The translations under genes and the position numbers were made by a program. Under the pieces are notes generated by a model. It did no database searches. It had not been told where the DNA came from and worked only from the letters and a program-made list of their open reading frames with translations. Positions 38,420-47,935 of a stretch of 64,000 nt of DNA are shown one piece after another; the first letter of the stretch is position 1, and each line of letters starts with the position of its first letter. The stretch lies in assembly GCF_018449575.1 (NCBI RefSeq), contig NZ_JAAVUT010000002.1, positions 248,001 through 312,000 on the forward strand, read 5' to 3'. Origin of the DNA: Sodalis sp. dw_96 (GTDB taxonomy: Bacteria > Pseudomonadota > Gammaproteobacteria > Enterobacterales > Enterobacteriaceae).

Positions 38420-39361
38420 TTACCAAGTGTTACCCGCAATGGAATCAAGCGCCATGGCATCCGGCATATTATCCCGCTGGCGCCGGCGGCTGTGCCGCGC
38501 TTCCTGCTGCAGCCACTCCATCAGCAGCACCAGGGCCGGAGACAGCACGGAGTGTTCTGGAAAGACCAGATAATAGGCCGCGCCGCTTCGCAGGCATTGG
38601 GAAAACGGCGCGATTAAACGACCGGCCTGCAGCTCATATTCAATCAGGCACAGGTCGCCGATGGCAACGCCATATCCTTGAATGGCCGCGGTCATGGCCA
38701 AATCGAGGGTATCGAAATGCTGCGCTTTGGTGGCCGGCATTGCCTCACATCCGGCCGCCTTCAGCCATGCCAGCCAATCACGCCGGTCGCGGGTGGGATG
38801 CAGCAGGGTCTTATTCGCCAGCCCGTCCGTAATCGAGGCGTTATCACGCCAGATTTCCGGCACGCAAACCGGGGTAAGCACTTCATCGAACAGATGGATG
38901 GCCCGCAGCTGTTTATCCGCCGGGCGGCCATACAGCACCGCCGCGTCGAAATGCTCATGGCTGAAATCCACCCCGTGGGTAATGGCGGTAGTCAACGCGA
39001 TGTCGATTTCCGGATGCTGGGCCTGCAATTGGATAACCCGCGGCAGCAGCCAGCGCATAACGCAGGTGGGGCATTTTACCCGCAGCGTATCCGGTTTGGC
39101 GTTGAACGCGGCCAGGGCGGTATCGATTTGCCCGATGGCTTGCTGCAGCGGGGCCAATAACGCGCCCCCACGCTCGGTTAACGCCAGGCCCCGGGCCAAA
39201 CGGATAAACAGCGCGGCCCCAAGATGCCGCTCCAGCCCGGCAATCTGCCGACTGACCGCCCCTTGAGTGATATGCAACCGCTGCGCCGCATGGGTGAAGT
39301 TCAGCTGTTCCGCCACAACCACGAAGGTTTTTAATACGTCCAGTGAAGGGAGTGCACCCAT
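38420..39361 (-). CDS. LysR-family transcriptional regulator (GcvA-like)
   Basis: From the ATG at 39361 the protein has 313 residues. The DNA-binding part is SLDVLKTFVVVAEQLNFTHAAQRLHITQGAVSRQIAGLE-type sequence, as in GcvA and AmpR regulators. The effector domain includes VKCPTCVMRWLLPRVIQLQ and HGVDFSHEHFDAAVLYG. It is divergent from the aminotransferase gene across 380 bp, so that gene (and perhaps the binding protein beyond it) is the likely target. Confidence 0.85.
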   Translation of the reverse strand: MGALPSLDVLKTFVVVAEQLNFTHAAQRLHITQGAVSRQIAGLERHLGAALFIRLARGLALTERGGALLAPLQQAIGQIDTALAAFNAKPDTLRVKCPTCVMRWLLPRVIQLQAQHPEIDIALTTAITHGVDFSHEHFDAAVLYGRPADKQLRAIHLFDEVLTPVCVPEIWRDNASITDGLANKTLLHPTRDRRDWLAWLKAAGCEAMPATKAQHFDTLDLAMTAAIQGYGVAIGDLCLIEYELQAGRLIAPFSQCLRSGAAYYLVFPEHSVLSPALVLLMEWLQQEARHSRRRQRDNMPDAMALDSIAGNTW

Positions 39362-39636
39362 GGTTATACCCACTATAATTTTTCTATTGCAAAGATGATC
39401 ACACCGGTCCCGGCTGATTTAACCGTCTGCGCAACGGCTGGCTCGGAAGGTCCAGTCCGAACACCGTGCCTGTTATCCACACTATGCAAACCGGGATATC
39501 GGAGCGCATGGGAAACCGTTCATCCGCTCCGGGGTAATACTGCCACGGCCGCCATGATCGTACAACATGGCAACCATGACGAATTATCAATTGTCGGCCA
39601 TCGGGTTATGTTGCTTAATCGTTGAACACTCTCCTT

Positions 39637-39696
39637 AACATTGCCGTGAACATTGCCGTGAACATTACCGTAAACTTTCCCATAAACATAGCGCTG
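39637..39696. repeat. 12-bp tandem repeat, five units
   Basis: Two identical units AACATTGCCGTG (39637-39648, 39649-39660) are followed by AACATTACCGTA, AACTTTCCCATA and AACATAGCGCTG, increasingly worn. They lie 46 bp ahead of the aminotransferase start within the gene-free stretch 39362-39741. They could be regulator sites or slippage products. Confidence 0.8.
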
Positions 39697-39741
39697 CCCC
39701 GGGGATTACAACCCGGCCGGCACTCATAGAGGAACTCTCCC

Positions 39742-40905
39742 ATGCAGAGCGTTATTTCAGCCCGCTCTAAGTTACCTGATGTCGGCACCACCATTTTTAC
39801 CACTATCGGCCAGCTGAGCGCCGAGCATAATGCCGTTAATCTCGCCGCCGGCTCGCCGAGTTTCGATTGCGATCCCCTGCTGGTGGATTACACCGCCGCA
39901 GCCATGCGCGCCGGACATAATCAGTATTCGGCGATGACCGGCCTGCCCGCGCTGCGCGAAGCATTGGCGCAAAAAGTGGCGACGCTGTATGGCGCGCATT
40001 ATGACCCGGCCCGGGAAATAACCATTCTCGCCAGCGCCAGTCAGGGATTGTACAGCGCCATCAGCGCTCTGGTTCATCCTGGAGATGATGTCATCTATTT
40101 TGAGCCGGCCTTTGACAGCTACTCCCCCATAACCCGCTTGCAGGGGGCGGTACCGGTAGCGGTGAAAATGTCCCTGGACGACCTGAGCATCGATTGGGAC
40201 GCGGTGGCCGCGGCCGTCACGCCCCGCACCCGGATGATCATCGTCAACAGTCCCCACAACCCCACCGGCATGGCTTTTAGCGAAGAGGATATCCGGCGGC
40301 TCACGGCCCTGACCGACAATACCGATATCCTGATTCTCTCCGATGAGGTGTATGAACACATGGTCTTTGACGGCCAGCCCCACCGGAGCATGGCCGCCTA
40401 TCCGACTCTGGCGGCGCGCAGCGTGGTGGTATCGTCTTTCGGCAAGACCTACGGCGTGACCGGCTGGCGGGTCGGTTATTGCCTGGCGCCGGCGGAATTG
40501 ATGTGGGAGATCCGCAAAGTGCACCAGTTTATGGTGTTTGCCGCCGACACGCCGATGCAATTCGCTTTTGCCACGGCGCTGGAAAACCCTGAAAGCTATC
40601 TGCGCCTGCCGGCCTTTTACCAGCGCAAGCGGGATCTTCTGACGCAGGCGCTGGCGTCCTCCCCCTTCCAGGTGATGCCAAGCGGAGGGAGTTTTTTCCT
40701 GCTGGCGCGCTTTAGTCACTTTACCTCCATGAAGGACAACGATATGGTCGTGCAACTGATTCAGGATGCTAAAGTGTCGTCTATCCCCCTGTCGGCGTTT
40801 TACAGCGATGGTACCGAAACCGGCATGTTAAGGCTGAGCTTCGCCAAAGACGACGAAACATTACTGGAAGGCGCGCGACGGTTATGCGCCTGGCGCCACG
40901 CCTGA
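39742..40905 (+). CDS. PLP-dependent aminotransferase, methionine aminotransferase (YbdL)-like
   Basis: This class-I fold-type I aminotransferase has 387 residues. It shares with YbdL the opening SKLPDVGTTIFTTIGQL, QYSAMTGLPALREALAQKV, SPHNPTG, ILSDEVYEHMVFDG and the PLP lysine in SSFGKTYGVTGWRVGYC. YbdL-type enzymes transaminate methionine, histidine and phenylalanine with keto acids; the preferred substrate here is not known. The LysR gene lies divergently, and a periplasmic amino-acid-binding protein follows 148 bp later. Confidence 0.85.
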   Translation: MQSVISARSKLPDVGTTIFTTIGQLSAEHNAVNLAAGSPSFDCDPLLVDYTAAAMRAGHNQYSAMTGLPALREALAQKVATLYGAHYDPAREITILASASQGLYSAISALVHPGDDVIYFEPAFDSYSPITRLQGAVPVAVKMSLDDLSIDWDAVAAAVTPRTRMIIVNSPHNPTGMAFSEEDIRRLTALTDNTDILILSDEVYEHMVFDGQPHRSMAAYPTLAARSVVVSSFGKTYGVTGWRVGYCLAPAELMWEIRKVHQFMVFAADTPMQFAFATALENPESYLRLPAFYQRKRDLLTQALASSPFQVMPSGGSFFLLARFSHFTSMKDNDMVVQLIQDAKVSSIPLSAFYSDGTETGMLRLSFAKDDETLLEGARRLCAWRHA

Positions 40906-40933
40906 GGAATCGCAATTTTTAGGCCAGGTAAAA

Positions 40934-40955
40934 AGGCCTCGTCGGAACGGGGCCT
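40934..40955 (+). terminator. Possible terminator after the aminotransferase gene
   Basis: AGGCCTCGT and ACGGGGCCT pair around a CGGA loop, 28 bp past the stop. Only a short CATTT follows, so it is a weak intrinsic terminator at best. Confidence 0.45.
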
Positions 40956-41053
40956 CATTTCATAATAAAAACAATCTGTGTCGCATCTCGCGCCTCGGTT
41001 GGCGGAGCAGCTTCACATTCATCATTGATCATTGACTTTTAACAGGATTTAAA

Positions 41054-41836
41054 ATGAATAAATTTTCCGCCTTAGTGCTCATTACCTGTGGATTAGCTGT
41101 ATTGCCGGCCTTGGCCGATGAAGGAAAGATCCGGTTCGGCCTCGAAGCCCTTTATCCTCCATTTGAGTCCAAATCCCCCACCGGCGAATTGCAGGGCTTC
41201 GATATCGATTTGGGCAATGCCGTATGCCAGGCCGCCAAGGCGAAATGCCAATGGCTGGATACCTCCTTTGACGGTCTGATCCCGGCGCTGCAAGGCCGTA
41301 AATTCGACGCCATCAATTCGGCGATGAACGTCACGGAGAAACGCAAGCAGGCCATTGATTTTACCGATGTGATCTACCGGGTCCCGACCAAACTCATTGC
41401 CCTCGCCGACAGCGGATTAACCGCCACCCCCGAAGGACTGAAAGGCAAAAGCGTCGGCGTCCTGCAGGGCTCCATCCAGGAATCCTATGCCAATGCCCAT
41501 TGGGCGCCGCAGGGCATCCACGTGGTGTCTTATCAGGATCAAAACCAGGTGTATATGGATCTGACCTCCGGTCGGTTGGACAGCACGCTGGTGCTGGCGC
41601 CGGCCGGCCAGTCCGGTTTCCTGGCCCAGCCGCAGGGTAAAGGCTTCACCTTTGTGGGAGATGCGGTCAGCGACGATAAAATTCTCGGCAGCGGCATTGC
41701 TTTCGGTATCCGCAAGGGCGATGACGCTCTGAAACAGCAGTTGAACGCGGCTATCGCCAAAGTAAAAGCGCAGGGCACGATAAAAACCCTGGCGCATAAG
41801 TATTTCGGCGATATCGACGTCTCGGCGCCGCAATAA
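41054..41836 (+). CDS. Periplasmic amino-acid-binding protein of an ABC transporter
   Basis: The 260-residue product has a signal peptide ending near PALA-DEG. The SBP_bac_3 fold shows KIRFGLEALYPPFESKSPTGELQGFDIDLGNAV, FDGLIPALQGRKFDAINSAMNVTEKRKQAIDFT and GKSVGVLQGSIQESYA, all resembling HisJ/ArgT/LAO (basic amino acids). No permease or ATPase gene is nearby, so it must use a transporter encoded elsewhere. Genes for an aminotransferase and a LysR regulator precede it. Confidence 0.88.
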   Translation: MNKFSALVLITCGLAVLPALADEGKIRFGLEALYPPFESKSPTGELQGFDIDLGNAVCQAAKAKCQWLDTSFDGLIPALQGRKFDAINSAMNVTEKRKQAIDFTDVIYRVPTKLIALADSGLTATPEGLKGKSVGVLQGSIQESYANAHWAPQGIHVVSYQDQNQVYMDLTSGRLDSTLVLAPAGQSGFLAQPQGKGFTFVGDAVSDDKILGSGIAFGIRKGDDALKQQLNAAIAKVKAQGTIKTLAHKYFGDIDVSAPQ

Positions 41837-42178
41837 TACCCCGGCCATCTCGCCCGGTACCCATCGCCGGTCCCCGACCCTGGCGATGAGTACATATCCT
41901 CCTTTTTTGCTGATGGCGCGTCGCGTATATACCCTTTTCAGCATCAAAGGCAGCAATTATTAATAGCATGTATTTATTTCCCACCGGCAGATTTATATAA
42001 ACAATTGTGATATTTTACTAACATCAACCCAATGCTGGCCAAGCTGGCTTCACGATCTCATGGGAGGATCGCTTACATCAGAAGATCGCTGTTATTTAAA
42101 AATTTACCGCCATTAAACATTGCTTTTTTCATCCATTCCCTATAAAAAATAAAAATTAAACAGTTCATATTGGTCACA

Positions 42179-42207
42179 TTGACATAATATTAATTTATCC
42201 GTAATAA
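42179..42207 (+). promoter_or_regulatory. Sigma-70-like promoter ahead of the orphan gene at 42269
   Basis: TTGACA (42179-42184) and TAATAA (42202-42207) are separated by 17 bp in very AT-rich DNA, about 62 bp before the ATG. It is the only feature I can support in the 432-bp gap 41837-42268. Confidence 0.5.
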
Positions 42208-42268
42208 ATATATTAATAATTGTCATAAAAATCATCATTGCTTTCTCTAGAAATCATGAGACAACATT

Positions 42269-42859
42269 ATGCTACGAAATAGTTCTTTATCATTCGAAAT
42301 ATATCCCACAAAAATCAATACATCTGAAAAATATTCTGAAGATAATATAGCACCCTCTCATCCGTTGCCTTATTGCATCCGGAATACCAGCATAACCGCG
42401 GAACAAAGTACTTTATTCACAGAACAATACAGGCCGACTAATGCCGGGAAAAAACGCACCAGGTCTTTTTGGCATTTTTACAATCGAAACGTTTTCAATC
42501 CACAGCATATCGCTAATGAAGATCGGCAGGCCGACCGGCTGTTTGGTTGCGTAGCTGAATTAAAGCGTTATCCGGATTCACTATCAGCAGCATATGGAGA
42601 GCATTTCATTGCGGTTTTAGTAAATGATCATGCCTATTATCTGCAGAGTAAATCCGTCAAGCTGCCCGGAGGGCATATTATCGGGGTGGGATATCTACAA
42701 GGAAGACGGGTGATTTCTCTAGGAGAAGTCTATCATATCGAAGACCTGGTTACGCCTCCCATGCGCTCATCTGCAGCCACAGGTTGGCTCCTGATCTCGC
42801 ATTTAACCCAGTTGAAATGCATAACCCGCGCGGCCTATGTGCTGCCATCATTAGTGTGA
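42269..42859 (+). CDS. Hypothetical protein, 196 residues, AT-rich
   Basis: I do not recognise it. The first ~45 residues are rich in Ser, Asn, Thr and Ile with no signal peptide, followed by a basic stretch GKKRTRSFWHFYNRN. A more ordered half from about residue 75 contains LFGCVAELKRYPDSL, HFIAVLVNDHAYYLQSK and GGHIIGVGYLQGRRVISLGEVYHIEDL. Composition is far more AT-rich than mdtABC or the aminotransferase, suggesting horizontal origin. An unstructured polar N-terminus is also common in type III effectors, but nothing else supports that. Confidence 0.55.
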   Translation: MLRNSSLSFEIYPTKINTSEKYSEDNIAPSHPLPYCIRNTSITAEQSTLFTEQYRPTNAGKKRTRSFWHFYNRNVFNPQHIANEDRQADRLFGCVAELKRYPDSLSAAYGEHFIAVLVNDHAYYLQSKSVKLPGGHIIGVGYLQGRRVISLGEVYHIEDLVTPPMRSSAATGWLLISHLTQLKCITRAAYVLPSLV

Positions 42860-43110
42860 TGCAATCATCAATGTAATATTCCAGCAATCGAATCCATTTG
42901 TATAACCAGTTAGTAAAAAAATGCCTTTGATCTTACATTTGCTGCACGGAAGAGGGATCACATCGACAATCCTGCGGTTAAGGAATAAGTGTCTTAGGAT
43001 GGATACATGAAAGTCGATGGCGAATTTTTTGCGGGTCGGCATTGATATGAATGAGCATACTCATTTGTAACTTACTGAATTTAATGTCAAAATTTAATAA
43101 GGACTGGAAT

Positions 43111-43272
43111 ATGTACACATTCTCTCGTTATCAGGCAAAAGAACTGGCCTTAGCTTATATGAGCAGTAAACAACATGTTTTATCTCCGGGTGAGTTTTTG
43201 CAGCAAATGAAAAAAATCGAGAGATTATTTGATGATTTGCTCAAACAGAAAAGTGAAACCATCAGCGCCTAG
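43111..43272 (+). CDS. Small hypothetical protein, 53 residues
   Basis: The ATG at 43111 follows AAGGA at good spacing; an upstream in-frame ATG at 43051 has none. The sequence MYTFSRYQAKELALAYMSSK, then LSPGEFLQQMKKIERLFDDLLKQK is helical and charged, with no membrane segment. It resembles small cytosolic regulators in general character only. It lies in the AT-rich patch before mdtA, 281 bp ahead of it on the same strand. Confidence 0.5.
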   Translation: MYTFSRYQAKELALAYMSSKQHVLSPGEFLQQMKKIERLFDDLLKQKSETISA

Positions 43273-43431
43273 AACCGACCAAAGCCAAAATAATACTACG
43301 ATGAAAGCGAAGCCATTAGCCAAAACGTGACCACCGGTTCGGTTGACGAAACAACACGCCGTTCCGGTAATAAACGCCTTTGTCAGCGGTTGCGGCGCGT
43401 CGATGACAGAATAACACTCCCCCTGACAGTA

Positions 43432-43456
43432 CCTCCATACTTCCTCCATATTTACC
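43432..43456 (+). promoter_or_regulatory. Tandem BaeR-like half-sites upstream of mdtA
   Basis: CCTCCATA occurs at 43432-43439 and again at 43443-43450, exactly 11 bp apart, the helical spacing used by OmpR-family response regulators. The second copy sits in ACTTCCTCCATATTTACC, which resembles the E. coli BaeR box around CTCCAT. It is about 100-120 bp before the mdtA ATG. Confidence 0.5.
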
Positions 43457-43553
43457 GACCTATTTCTGACTAAAATAACTATAAGAATTTCCCTTTTCGC
43501 GGGGACATGCGATCCTTGTGCCCTGCACGCGTGACTTAAAGGTAATGATATCA

Positions 43554-44819
43554 ATGAAGGGTAAACGCATCGGACGCTTACTTGGCTTAACATTAGTGCT
43601 ATTGATTATTGTCATTGGCGCCGTGGTTGTCTGGCGTCATTTCCATCAGCCGTCTCTATCGGCAACGATGGCCGGCGGACGCCACCATGGCGGCGAACGG
43701 CAGCACTCCGCCCAGCTGGGTGCCCGTTCCGGCGGCGGGCGTCGACAACAGCAGGCCCTGCCGCCGGTGCAGGCGGGGCAGGCGCAACAAAAATCGGTGC
43801 CCTATTATCTTTCCGGCCTGGGCACGGTCACCGCCGCCGCAACCGTGACCGTCCGCAGCCGGGTGGACGGCCAGCTCATGGCGCTGCATTTTGACGAAGG
43901 GCAGTGGGTGAAGGCCGGAGCCTTGCTGGCCGAGATTGACCCCCGCCCGTTCGAAGTGGCGTTGCAGCAGGCCAAGGGACAGTTGGCGAAAGACAAGGCC
44001 ACCCTTGTTAACGCGCAACAGGATTTGATCCGCTATCAGAACCTGGTGAAAACCAATATGGTTTCTCGCCAACAGCTAGATACCCAGCAATCCACGGTGA
44101 ATGAATATGCAGGACAGATTCAGATGGATCAAGGGGCGATGGCCAGCGCCGAGCTGCAGTTGGCTTACAGCCGTATTACCGCGCCCATCGACGGGCAGGT
44201 GGGTTTGCGCCAGGTGGACGTGGGTAACTATATTACCAGCACCGATACCACCGGTATCGTGATAATGACCCAGACCCGGCCCATCGACGTCCTGTTCACC
44301 TTGCCGGAAAGCGATATCCCCACGGTTATCAAAGGTCAAAAAACCGGTACTCCACTGCCGGTGGAAGCCTGGGATCGCACCAATAAGCAAAAACTCACCG
44401 ACGGTAAATTACTGAGCCTGGATAATCAGATTGATGTCACCACCGGCACGGTAAAGCTTAAAGCGCGTTTTGCCAATACCGACGACAGCCTGTTTCCCAA
44501 CCAATTCGTTAATATCCGGATGAAAGTGGATACCCTGCAAAATGCGGTGGTGATACCCTCCGCCGCCGTGCAAATGAACAATGACGGGCATTTCGTCTGG
44601 GTCTTGAATGATGATAATCAGGTCAGCCAGCACCGCGTCACCACCGGTATGGAAGACAGCCAACAGGTGGTGATTACCGCCGGGCTGGAGGCGGGACAGC
44701 GGGTCGTTACCGACGGTATCGACCGCCTGACCGAAGGAGCCAAGGTGGAAGTGGTCACCCCGGTCACGACCCAAACGGCCCCTGCCGATAAGCCGAAACG
44801 CCAGGGAGAAAAACCCTGA
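43554..44819 (+). CDS. mdtA: Multidrug efflux membrane-fusion protein MdtA
   Basis: MdtA is the periplasmic adaptor linking the MdtB/MdtC pump to the outer-membrane channel TolC. The ATG at 43554 gives 421 residues (E. coli 415). An N-terminal membrane anchor (about 10-30) is followed by a Gly/His/Gln-rich linker. The lipoyl half [32 protein letters not shown] comes next, then the coiled-coil hairpin ([18 protein letters not shown] and onward) and [20 protein letters not shown]. The adaptor is cotranscribed with mdtB through a one-base overlap. Confidence 0.96.
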   Translation: MKGKRIGRLLGLTLVLLIIVIGAVVVWRHFHQPSLSATMAGGRHHGGERQHSAQLGARSGGGRRQQQALPPVQAGQAQQKSVPYYLSGLGTVTAAATVTVRSRVDGQLMALHFDEGQWVKAGALLAEIDPRPFEVALQQAKGQLAKDKATLVNAQQDLIRYQNLVKTNMVSRQQLDTQQSTVNEYAGQIQMDQGAMASAELQLAYSRITAPIDGQVGLRQVDVGNYITSTDTTGIVIMTQTRPIDVLFTLPESDIPTVIKGQKTGTPLPVEAWDRTNKQKLTDGKLLSLDNQIDVTTGTVKLKARFANTDDSLFPNQFVNIRMKVDTLQNAVVIPSAAVQMNNDGHFVWVLNDDNQVSQHRVTTGMEDSQQVVITAGLEAGQRVVTDGIDRLTEGAKVEVVTPVTTQTAPADKPKRQGEKP

Positions 44820-47800
44820 TGGAGGTCTTGCCCAGCCACAACGGCGGCCCCTCGCGGCTGTTTATCCTAAGGCCGGTGGCCACTACGCTGTTGATGATCG
44901 CCATCCTGCTGGCCGGTATCATCGGTTATCGGGCGCTGCCGGTATCAGCGCTGCCGGAAGTGGATTATCCCACCATTCAGGTGGTGACATTGTACCCCGG
45001 CGCCAGTCCGGATGTGGTGACCTCGGCCATCACCGCGCCGCTGGAACGCCAGTTCGGCCAAATGTCGGGATTACAGCAGATGTCGTCCCAAAGTTCCGGC
45101 GGCGCGTCGGTTATTGTCCTGCAATTCCAGCTGTCGTTGCCACTGGACGTGGCCGAACAGGAAGTGCAGGCGGCAATCAATAACGCCACCAACCTACTGC
45201 CGTCCGATTTGCCCAATCCGCCGATATACAGCAAGGTTAACCCGGCCGACCCGCCGATCATGACCCTGGCGGTCACCTCCACCTCCATGTCGATGATCCA
45301 GGTGGAAGACATGGTGGAAACCCGGGTGGCGCAAAAGATTTCACAGGTCACCGGCGTGGGCCTGGTGTCGATTTCCGGCGGGCAGCGTCCCGCGGTACGG
45401 GTAAAACTGAACGCCCAGGCGCTGGCGGCTTATGGACTGGACAGTGAAACGGTGCGCACCGCTATTTCCGCCGCCAATGTCAATACCCCCAAGGGCAGCC
45501 TGGACGGACCCGAGCGATCGGTGACCCTGTCTGCCAACGACCAGATGAAATCCGCCGATGATTACCGCCGGTTGATTATCAGCTGGCAGAACGGCGCCCC
45601 GGTCAGGCTGGGGGATGTGGCCACCATCGAACAAGGTGCGGAAAACGTTTACCTGGGGGCCTGGGCCAATCGCCAGCCGGCGATCGTGATGAATATCCAG
45701 CGTCAGCCCGGCGCCAATGTTATTACCACCGCCGACAATATCCGCGCTTTATTGCCGGCCCTCACCGCCAGCCTGCCCAAATCCGTTACCGTGTCGCTGC
45801 TGGCGGATCGCACCGTGAATATCCGCGCGTCGGTGAGCGACGTACAGTTTGAACTGCTGCTGTCCATTGCCCTGGTGGTGATGGTGATCTACCTGTTCCT
45901 GCGCAACGCCGCGGCAACGGTTATCCCGGCGGTGGCGGTGCCGCTCTCCCTGGTGGGAACCTTTGCGGCGATGTATATGCTGGGCTTTTCCATCAATAAC
46001 CTGACGCTGATGGCCCTGACCATCGCCACCGGGTTTGTGGTGGATGACGCCATTGTGGTGATTGAAAATATCTCCCGCTATATCGAACAGGGGGAAAAGC
46101 CCCTTGCGGCGGCGTTGAAAGGCGCCGGAGAAATCGGTTTTACCATCATTTCATTAACCGTTTCCCTGATCGCGGTACTGATCCCCCTGCTGTTCATGGG
46201 TGACATCGTCGGACGGCTGTTTCGGGAGTTCGCCGTCACATTGGCCATCGCCATACTGATTTCCGCCGTGGTATCGCTGACCCTCACGCCGATGATGTGC
46301 GCGCGTATGCTGAGCTACGAATCGCTGCGTAAGCAAAATCGCCTTACCCGCGCCTGCGAGCGTCTGTTTGAACGTCTGGTGGCCGGCTACGGCCGCTGGC
46401 TGGAAAAAGTGCTCCGCCACCCCTGGCAGACGTTGATGGTGGCCCTGAGCATGCTGGCACTGACGATTTTGCTCTATCTGTTTATCCCGAAAGGATTCTT
46501 CCCCACCCAAGACAACGGCGTCATCCAGGGAACGGTCCAGGCCGCGCAGAGCGTGTCGTTCAGCAACATGGCCCAGCGCCAGCAGGAGGTGGTATCCACC
46601 ATTATGCGCGACCCGGCGGTTGAAAGCGTCTCTTCCCTGATCGGCGTGGACGGCACCAACGCCACGCTGAACAGCGGCCGGCTGCAGATCAATCTTAAGC
46701 CGCTGGACCAACGGGCGGATCGTATCGATGTGGTGATTGCCAGGCTGCAACGGGCCGCCGACGGTTTAACCGGTATACGGCTCTATTTGCAGCCGGTACA
46801 GGATCTCACCATCGATACCCAGCTCAGTTATACCCAGTATCAGTTTACCCTCCAGTCCATGTCCCTGGCGGATCTGGGTAAATGGATGCCGCGGCTGCTG
46901 GAACGCTTGCAGGCCCTGCCGCAACTGCGGGATGTGGGCAGCGATTTACAGGACCGGGGCCTGGAAGCCTATATCAAGGTCGATCGCGACAGCGCCAGCC
47001 GCCTGGGCATCAGCATGACCGATGTGGACAATGCCTTATATAACGCGTTCGGCCAGCGCTTGATCTCGACGATTTATACCCAGGCCAACCAGTACCGGGT
47101 GGTGCTGCAACATGATACCGACGCCAGTCCCGGCTTGGCGGCGCTGAACGATATCCGCCTGAAAGGCAGCGATAACAACATCGTGCCCCTGAGCGCCATT
47201 ACCAGCGTACAGCAGCGCCTGGGGCCGCTGTCGATAAATCATCTGGAGCAGTTCCCCGCCGCCACCGTCTCGTTTAACCTGGCGCCGGGCTACTCCCTGG
47301 GAGAAGCGGTAACCGCCATCAAGCAGGCGGAGCAGTCGCTACAGCTTCCCGCCACCATCAATACCCGCTTCCAGGGCAGCACCATGGCGTTCCAGGCAGC
47401 GCTGAACAGCACCGTCTGGCTGATTGTGGCGGCGATCGTGGCGGTGTATATCGTGCTGGGCGTATTGTATGAAAGCTTTATCCACCCGGTCACCATTCTC
47501 TCCACCCTCCCCACCGCCGGGGTGGGGGCGCTGCTGGCGTTGATTATCTCCGGACACGAATTGGACGTCATCGCCATCATCGGCATTATCCTGCTGATAG
47601 GTATCGTCAAAAAGAACGCCATCATGATGATAGACTTCGCGCTGGCCGCCGAACGCGAGAAGGGCATGCTGCCTTACGATGCCATTTATCAGGCCAGTTT
47701 GCTGCGTTTCCGGCCGATTCTGATGACCACCCTGGCGGCGCTGTTCGGCGCCTTGCCGTTGATGTTCAGCACCGGCGTCGGCGCCGAGCTGCGCCGCCCG

Positions 47801-47935
47801 CTGGGGATTTGCATGGTGGGGGGCCTGGTGGTCAGCCAGATCCTCACGCTGTTTACCACGCCGGTGATTTATCTGCTGTTCGATCGCCTGTCCCGTAACC
47901 ACCGTCCGGTGGTCGAAACGCCGGAGTCGGTATGA
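44819..47935 (+). CDS. mdtB: RND multidrug efflux transporter subunit MdtB
   Basis: MdtB is one of two RND proteins forming a heterotrimeric proton-driven pump with MdtC, exporting bile salts, novobiocin and other drugs. The 1038 residues (E. coli 1040) contain the opening [38 protein letters not shown]-type block. They also contain the proton-relay aspartates in [19 protein letters not shown] (segment 4), the [16 protein letters not shown] loop and the [19 protein letters not shown] lysine region (segment 10). It overlaps mdtC by four bases. Confidence 0.98.
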   Translation: MEVLPSHNGGPSRLFILRPVATTLLMIAILLAGIIGYRALPVSALPEVDYPTIQVVTLYPGASPDVVTSAITAPLERQFGQMSGLQQMSSQSSGGASVIVLQFQLSLPLDVAEQEVQAAINNATNLLPSDLPNPPIYSKVNPADPPIMTLAVTSTSMSMIQVEDMVETRVAQKISQVTGVGLVSISGGQRPAVRVKLNAQALAAYGLDSETVRTAISAANVNTPKGSLDGPERSVTLSANDQMKSADDYRRLIISWQNGAPVRLGDVATIEQGAENVYLGAWANRQPAIVMNIQRQPGANVITTADNIRALLPALTASLPKSVTVSLLADRTVNIRASVSDVQFELLLSIALVVMVIYLFLRNAAATVIPAVAVPLSLVGTFAAMYMLGFSINNLTLMALTIATGFVVDDAIVVIENISRYIEQGEKPLAAALKGAGEIGFTIISLTVSLIAVLIPLLFMGDIVGRLFREFAVTLAIAILISAVVSLTLTPMMCARMLSYESLRKQNRLTRACERLFERLVAGYGRWLEKVLRHPWQTLMVALSMLALTILLYLFIPKGFFPTQDNGVIQGTVQAAQSVSFSNMAQRQQEVVSTIMRDPAVESVSSLIGVDGTNATLNSGRLQINLKPLDQRADRIDVVIARLQRAADGLTGIRLYLQPVQDLTIDTQLSYTQYQFTLQSMSLADLGKWMPRLLERLQALPQLRDVGSDLQDRGLEAYIKVDRDSASRLGISMTDVDNALYNAFGQRLISTIYTQANQYRVVLQHDTDASPGLAALNDIRLKGSDNNIVPLSAITSVQQRLGPLSINHLEQFPAATVSFNLAPGYSLGEAVTAIKQAEQSLQLPATINTRFQGSTMAFQAALNSTVWLIVAAIVAVYIVLGVLYESFIHPVTILSTLPTAGVGALLALIISGHELDVIAIIGIILLIGIVKKNAIMMIDFALAAEREKGMLPYDAIYQASLLRFRPILMTTLAALFGALPLMFSTGVGAELRRPLGICMVGGLVVSQILTLFTTPVIYLLFDRLSRNHRPVVETPESV

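Noticed and set aside
42851-43042. 63-codon minus-strand frame near the small unknown genes
   Set aside because: No ribosome site or homology recognised; kept as unsupported.
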